DNA from: Flavobacterium panacis
GTDB lineage: Bacteria > Bacteroidota > Bacteroidia > Flavobacteriales > Flavobacteriaceae
Length of the DNA stretch: 64,000 nucleotides
Reading direction: 5' to 3'
NCBI RefSeq assembly: GCF_024649945.1
Contig: NZ_JANKMS010000002.1
Location: forward strand, 310,001 to 374,000
Below, one piece after another: positions 60,587 to 64,000 of the stretch. How positions within the stretch are numbered: position 1 is the stretch's first letter; every line of letters starts with the position of its first letter. The translations under genes were made by a program, and so were the position numbers. The notes under the pieces were generated by a model. It had not been told where the DNA came from and did not search any database. It was given only the letters and a program-made list of their open reading frames with translations.

Positions 60587-61990
60587 TCAATCATCATCAC
60601 TACCCTGAAAAACAAAATTAACTCCGAGTTGGAATGTGGCACTGTTGGCTTTGGACAAATCTTTGTATTCTAACACATTTCCAAATAAGGCATAAATATT
60701 GACCGCTCCTAGTGTTCCTGCGAGTCCTAAACCGATATTTTTGTTTGAAAATGTATCAAAAGTGTAAGTTGCTTTTGCTTCGAGTTTTCTAAAAATACTT
60801 CTTTTATAAAATGCTGTCAGTGCAAATAAAGGTTCGCGAGGTGCCGTCATAGCGAATAATTGTGCTCCAACTGCATTCTTATAATAGGTATTGATTTTTC
60901 CGCGGCAATTACATTCATCGTCCGGGCGCGCTTCTCCAAACGAATATTGGATAGAAGAATAAAATTTAGTCGGACGCCAAGTAGTGTATTTATTATGTAA
61001 TGTATCTCTTGGAATAGCTCTGTCAAATTCGTCAAAAACATCTTCGGGATCATCATTCCCCATAAAATCAGGATTTATTCCATCGTATTGATAGGTTCCT
61101 TTGTAAGTCAAGGTTTCAATATCTTTTGATTGTCTGATAAAACCTAAATCTATTATACTCGCTGTTAGCTGTAAATTATCTTTGATATAATAGGTAAATC
61201 CGGCATCGACACCAAGTCCTAAGCTTCCGCTAAAAAAGGTATTATTGGCAATATCTCTAACTACATTTCCTTCGTACTCATCTTTTGTAAATTTAGAAAG
61301 TCCGGAAGTTTTTAATTCTAAATTTGAAGAAATGATTTGATTGTAAAGATTAGTACTTCCTGAATTTTGTCCAGTATAAATGTAACCTGAATTTTTTGTC
61401 GATGTTGCATTGGCACCGCTAGAATAAATTTTAGCACGTCCGCCATAAACCAATTTTTCGTTTACTTTTTTATGAAAACCAACATGCCAAACAGAAAGAA
61501 CCTCAGCCTTCATGTTTAAATCTCCAAGATTGAATGACTTTCCTATATAATTTCTATTTCCGTCTAAAGCTAAGACGGCTAAATCTTTCGGAACAAACAT
61601 AAAAAAGTCAAATTCCTGATACAATCCGAAGGAAACATACGATTTACTATCTCTACCACCAACTCTAAATCCACCAGAAAAGACTTCCAATTGCTGATTG
61701 GTAACAGCTTTATCTCTGTTTGTAGATTGATTGACTACGTTTCGAACCTTTTGATTAAAATCGACACCATTGTTGGCAAACAAATCGTAAGCTGTAAAAC
61801 TGCTGGAACCTACATTGGCTGAAATTCCAGATAAAACTGGAAATCCAAAATAATATTTATACGAAACATCGGCTCCGGGATTTACCATTAAGGATTGCGG
61901 AATCGAAGTGAAATTATACAGCAATTCTTTGTTTTGAGAAAAAGAAGAAAGCTGAAAAACGAGGCAGATAATCAGAACTATTTTTCTCAT
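60587..61990 (-). CDS. DUF5723 family outer-membrane beta-barrel protein
   Basis: 467 residues, signal peptide ending SSFSQ. The mature protein begins NKELLYNFTSIPQSLMVNPG, a start typical of PorP-like and DUF5723 barrels, and continues in amphipathic strands to a final GVNFVFQGSDDD. A Cys pair in DDECNCRG lies in a loop. The family is known from Bacteroidota and is generally a partner of lipoproteins or T9SS, with no assigned role. Its start overlaps the stop of the upstream lipoprotein gene (ATGA), so the two are translationally coupled. Confidence 0.82.
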   Translation of the reverse strand: MRKIVLIICLVFQLSSFSQNKELLYNFTSIPQSLMVNPGADVSYKYYFGFPVLSGISANVGSSSFTAYDLFANNGVDFNQKVRNVVNQSTNRDKAVTNQQLEVFSGGFRVGGRDSKSYVSFGLYQEFDFFMFVPKDLAVLALDGNRNYIGKSFNLGDLNMKAEVLSVWHVGFHKKVNEKLVYGGRAKIYSSGANATSTKNSGYIYTGQNSGSTNLYNQIISSNLELKTSGLSKFTKDEYEGNVVRDIANNTFFSGSLGLGVDAGFTYYIKDNLQLTASIIDLGFIRQSKDIETLTYKGTYQYDGINPDFMGNDDPEDVFDEFDRAIPRDTLHNKYTTWRPTKFYSSIQYSFGEARPDDECNCRGKINTYYKNAVGAQLFAMTAPREPLFALTAFYKRSIFRKLEAKATYTFDTFSNKNIGLGLAGTLGAVNIYALFGNVLEYKDLSKANSATFQLGVNFVFQGSDDD

Positions 61991-62535
61991 TCGATTGTTA
62001 AATAAGCTGTTGCACCTGATCTCAATTTTAAACTTCCTGTACTTTGACTATTTAATGGAGTGCCTGTAGCAATCACAATCACGAACGTTATTTTAGTCGT
62101 TTGTTTGAGAAGCGCTAACCGTTCATTTTCGAAAACTTCTGTTGGATACTTTATAACATTTGAACTTCCTTGATAAGAAGGAACAGGAAAAGATATAGTC
62201 TGTAGTATTTCATCTTGATCATTCATCAAAAGCATATTCAGAGAAAAGGAACGCTGAATCGTATTTTCGATTTCAAAATCGAATTCTGCTTTCTTTAATC
62301 GTTCATTAAAAAACTTATCTTTAAAAACATTAAAATTTCTTGTATCATACGCAATATTGGTACTCCCGTCGTCTATCAACTGATTCGCAGAAATGTCAAA
62401 GTAAGCAAGATTTGCCACCACGACAGGCTCTAATTTTAAATCTTTTATCTGATCGAAATCTAATTCGCTTGAACAGGAAAAAAATAGAAAGGCGAGTAAA
62501 ATTATACTAGAAATATTGTGGCATTTTGATTTCAT
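61987..62535 (-). CDS. Lipoprotein of unknown function, coupled to the DUF5723 gene
   Basis: 182 residues. The signal peptide has a lipobox (FLFFSC, Cys about 21) followed by SSELDFDQIKDL; Ser-Ser-Glu after the Cys is like surface-export signals reported for Bacteroidota lipoproteins. The mature domain reads as beta strands (KKAEFDFEIENTIQRSFSLN, then TKITFVIVIATGTPLNSQST). I do not recognise a family. It shares four bases (ATGA) with the barrel gene, indicating that the pair works together at the outer membrane. Confidence 0.75.
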   Translation of the reverse strand: MKSKCHNISSIILLAFLFFSCSSELDFDQIKDLKLEPVVVANLAYFDISANQLIDDGSTNIAYDTRNFNVFKDKFFNERLKKAEFDFEIENTIQRSFSLNMLLMNDQDEILQTISFPVPSYQGSSNVIKYPTEVFENERLALLKQTTKITFVIVIATGTPLNSQSTGSLKLRSGATAYLTIE

Positions 62536-62610
62536 GATAAAAGTATATCTAATAAATGTAACGCTAAATGTTTACAATCCTTATCGAAGGTAAGTAAATA
62601 TAACTATTTA

Positions 62611-63477
62611 TTAATGGAACTTTCCGAACAATTTTGAAGCTTCATTATAAGCGCTTTCAAAACTAAGAGAGTTCAAACCTGTAACTTTCTTATTTGCAGT
62701 AAAATAAGAAATCAATTTTTCTGTAGGCATGTTTCCTGTTAATTTATCGGTTGCCATCGGACAGCCTCCAAAGCCTTGAATAGCGCCGTCAAAACGAGTA
62801 CAACCCGCTTCTGCTGCGGCGTGTATTTTTTCAAACCAGCTTTCTGGTGTCGTATGAAGATGTGCTCCAAATTCGATCTTAGGATATTTCGGAATCAAAT
62901 TAGAAAACAAATACGTAATCACTTCTGGAGTAGAACTTCCGACTGTATCTGAAAGTGAAAGGATCTTCACTCCCATTCCTGCGAGTTTTTCTGTCCATTC
63001 TGCCACAATTTCAACATTCCATGGATCTCCGTAAGGATTTCCAAAACCCATTGAAAGATAGGTTACAACTTCTTTATTTTTTTTATCGGCAACTTCTAGA
63101 ATTTCTTCTAATGTAACTAAAGATTCAGCAATCGTTTTATGTGTATTACGCATCTGGAAATTCTCTGAAATAGAAAATGGAAATCCGAGATATTGAATCT
63201 GTTCATATTCAGAAGCTGTTATTGCACCTTGTGTATTGGCAATAATAGAAAGCAGTTTACTTGTTGTCTGAGATAAATCAAGTTGTTCTAAAACGGCAGC
63301 GGTATCCTGCATCTGCGGAATAGCTTTTGGAGAAACAAAACTTCCAAAATCAATAGTATCAAAACCTACTCTAAGCAAAGCTTGTATATAGGAAACTTTA
63401 TTTTTGGTCGGAATAAAATCTCTTATGCCTTGCATGGCATCTCTGGGACATTCAATGATTTTGATTTCTTTATTCAA
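62611..63477 (-). CDS. Hydroxymethylglutaryl-CoA lyase, TTG start
   Basis: 288 residues. It cleaves HMG-CoA to acetoacetate and acetyl-CoA in leucine or ketone-body breakdown. TIM barrel: IIECPRDAMQGIRDFIPTKN (catalytic Arg and Asp), GFDTIDFGSFVSPKAIPQM, SLSDTVGSSTPEVITYLFS, EFGAHLHTTPESWFEK (metal His pair) and QGFGGCPMATDKLTGNMPTE (active-site Cys). The start is TTG: an in-frame stop lies two codons upstream, and the first internal ATG falls after the catalytic CPRD, so no ATG start is possible. A similar enzyme of the isopropylmalate-synthase superfamily is less likely given the motif set. Confidence 0.88.
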   Translation of the reverse strand: MNKEIKIIECPRDAMQGIRDFIPTKNKVSYIQALLRVGFDTIDFGSFVSPKAIPQMQDTAAVLEQLDLSQTTSKLLSIIANTQGAITASEYEQIQYLGFPFSISENFQMRNTHKTIAESLVTLEEILEVADKKNKEVVTYLSMGFGNPYGDPWNVEIVAEWTEKLAGMGVKILSLSDTVGSSTPEVITYLFSNLIPKYPKIEFGAHLHTTPESWFEKIHAAAEAGCTRFDGAIQGFGGCPMATDKLTGNMPTEKLISYFTANKKVTGLNSLSFESAYNEASKLFGKFH

Positions 63478-63552
63478 AGCTTATTCGTTTGTAAAGGCTA
63501 AGTTAGTTCCTTTTTTAAAGATATAAAAGAGAATTTTAGCGGAATACCATTT

Positions 63553-63654
63553 ATTACCAAATACCGTAACACATCTAATTATTACACAAAAACGTAATAA
63601 CATTAAATATTACCAAAAAGTGTAATAAATAGTTTTATTACCTATATTTGTAAT
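63553..63654. promoter_or_regulatory. Four-copy palindromic operator array with exact 28-bp period
   Basis: ATTAC-N8-GTAAT at 63553 (last base C), 63581, 63609 and 63637. Each copy is flanked by T and A, making a 20-bp palindrome, and successive copies start exactly 28 bp apart. The N8 cores differ (CAAATACC, ACAAAAAC, CAAAAAGT, CTATATTT). The last copy overlaps the -7 element of the SatD-like gene. It lies between that gene and the divergent HMG-CoA lyase gene. Confidence 0.85.
63643..63650 (+). promoter_or_regulatory. -7 element (TATATTTG) of the SatD-like gene
   Basis: A perfect TAnnTTTG match inside the fourth operator copy, 37 bp before the ATG. A protein bound there would block RNA polymerase. 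Confidence 0.5.
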
Positions 63655-63687
63655 AGAAAGTTTATTATTTTTTAATTATATTTGGTT

Positions 63688-64000
63688 ATGACTAGCGTAA
63701 TTACAGGAGACATAATTGGTTCAAGACAGCAGAAATCAGAACATTGGGTTGAAGATTTAAAGAAAATTTTAGCTCCATTGGGAAATACTCCAAATCAATG
63801 GGAAGTATATCGTGGAGATGAATTTCAGATTGAAATCACAAAACCTGAAGAAGCCTTGCTAACTGCAATTTTAATAAAAGCACATTTAAGGTCTATAAAA
63901 TCTGATGCTCGTATGAGTATTGGTTTTGGTGATAAAACACATAAAGCAGAAAGAATATCTGAAAGTAACGGCTCTGCTTTTATACATTCGGGAGAGCTTT
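63688..64000 (+). CDS. SatD-like protein (partial, 3' end outside window)
   Basis: The first 104 residues are visible. It starts MTSVITGDIIGSRQQKSEHW, then PLGNTPNQWEVYRGDEFQIE, ALLTAILIKAHLRS, and SDARMSIGFGDKTHKAERIS. The pattern (TGDIIGSR near the start, RGDEFQ, R-SIG-G) resembles SatD-family proteins and, more distantly, the nucleotidyl-cyclase-like fold; no HTH is seen in this part. SatD is named from a secretion and acid-tolerance operon of streptococci; its biochemical role is unclear. It stands behind the four-copy operator array and may be the regulated gene or part of the regulator's own operon. Confidence 0.65.
   Translation, partial: MTSVITGDIIGSRQQKSEHWVEDLKKILAPLGNTPNQWEVYRGDEFQIEITKPEEALLTAILIKAHLRSIKSDARMSIGFGDKTHKAERISESNGSAFIHSGEL

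Noticed and set aside
63553..63654. Possible CRISPR array (four regularly spaced repeats)
   Set aside because: The repeated part is an 18-bp palindrome with a variable centre and only 10 bp between copies. CRISPR repeats are longer and identical, with spacers of about 30 bp, and no cas gene is visible.

Overview
The window reads as a stretch of chromosome from a Flavobacterium-like member of the Bacteroidota. The support is the AT-rich sequence, a PorP/SprF protein next to a protein with a gliding-motility (CHU_C, type B type IX secretion) C-terminus, a single-chain SecDF, many secreted proteins whose signal peptides end in AQ, and recurrent Bacteroidota -7 promoter elements (TAnnTTTG). Genes are dense and mostly housekeeping. 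I see no tRNA, rRNA, insertion sequence, prophage or CRISPR array.

Layout. 1-5.3 kb (minus): a cell-surface operon of a large CHU_C adhesin-like protein, PorP/SprF, and an OmpA-type protein cut by the left edge. 5.3-6.7 kb: a secreted aspartyl-protease-like protein with a PDZ domain. 6.8-11.7 kb (plus): aminotransferase, folE, cysS, yidD, lgt. 11.8-22.8 kb (minus): PagL-like protein, secDF, mdh, gyrB, and two asparagine synthetase paralogues. One paralogue has lost its glutaminase catalytic residues. 23.3-29.8 kb (minus): GreA/B-like protein, a plug-less beta-barrel, a PhzF isomerase and a 1004-residue TPR protein. 30.1-37.5 kb: ftsE followed by a polysaccharide cluster with genes on both strands (two GT2, an FdtA-like isomerase, two further glycosyltransferases, a Wzx flippase, a FemAB-like transferase). 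37.5-45.4 kb: TRIC-type channel, a secreted CsgG/TolB-like protein, then RDD diverging from SpoIIM-DUF4129-DUF4350-MoxR-DUF58. 45.5-58.8 kb (plus): secreted phosphatase-like protein, DUF2167 protein, SpoU methyltransferase, Rel/SpoT, a Fur-family regulator, purA, NudK, S41 peptidase, L,D-transpeptidase lipoprotein, and a TetR regulator beside a Tet(X)-like flavin monooxygenase. 58.9-63.5 kb (minus): guaB, a DUF5723 beta-barrel with its lipoprotein partner, HMG-CoA lyase. At the right edge a SatD-like gene begins.

The most unusual signals are non-coding. (1) Four copies of a palindrome ATTAC-N8-GTAAT (the first copy ends GTAAC) are spaced exactly 28 bp apart in front of the SatD-like gene; the last overlaps its -7 element. 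(2) Four gene leaders consist of degenerate 8-bp-periodic arrays (CTTTGNNN, CTTAGNNN, CTCAGNNN), all in the same orientation relative to the downstream gene. Three of them directly abut the start codon. (3) Several hairpin-forming interspersed elements occupy intergenic gaps. (4) A near-palindromic operator candidate precedes the TetR gene, and a palindromic pair of face-to-face -7 elements separates two divergent glycosyltransferase genes.

Basis: all calls come from reading the sequence, translations and recalled family motifs. No database search was run. Promoters are called from the -7 motif only unless a -33 element is stated.
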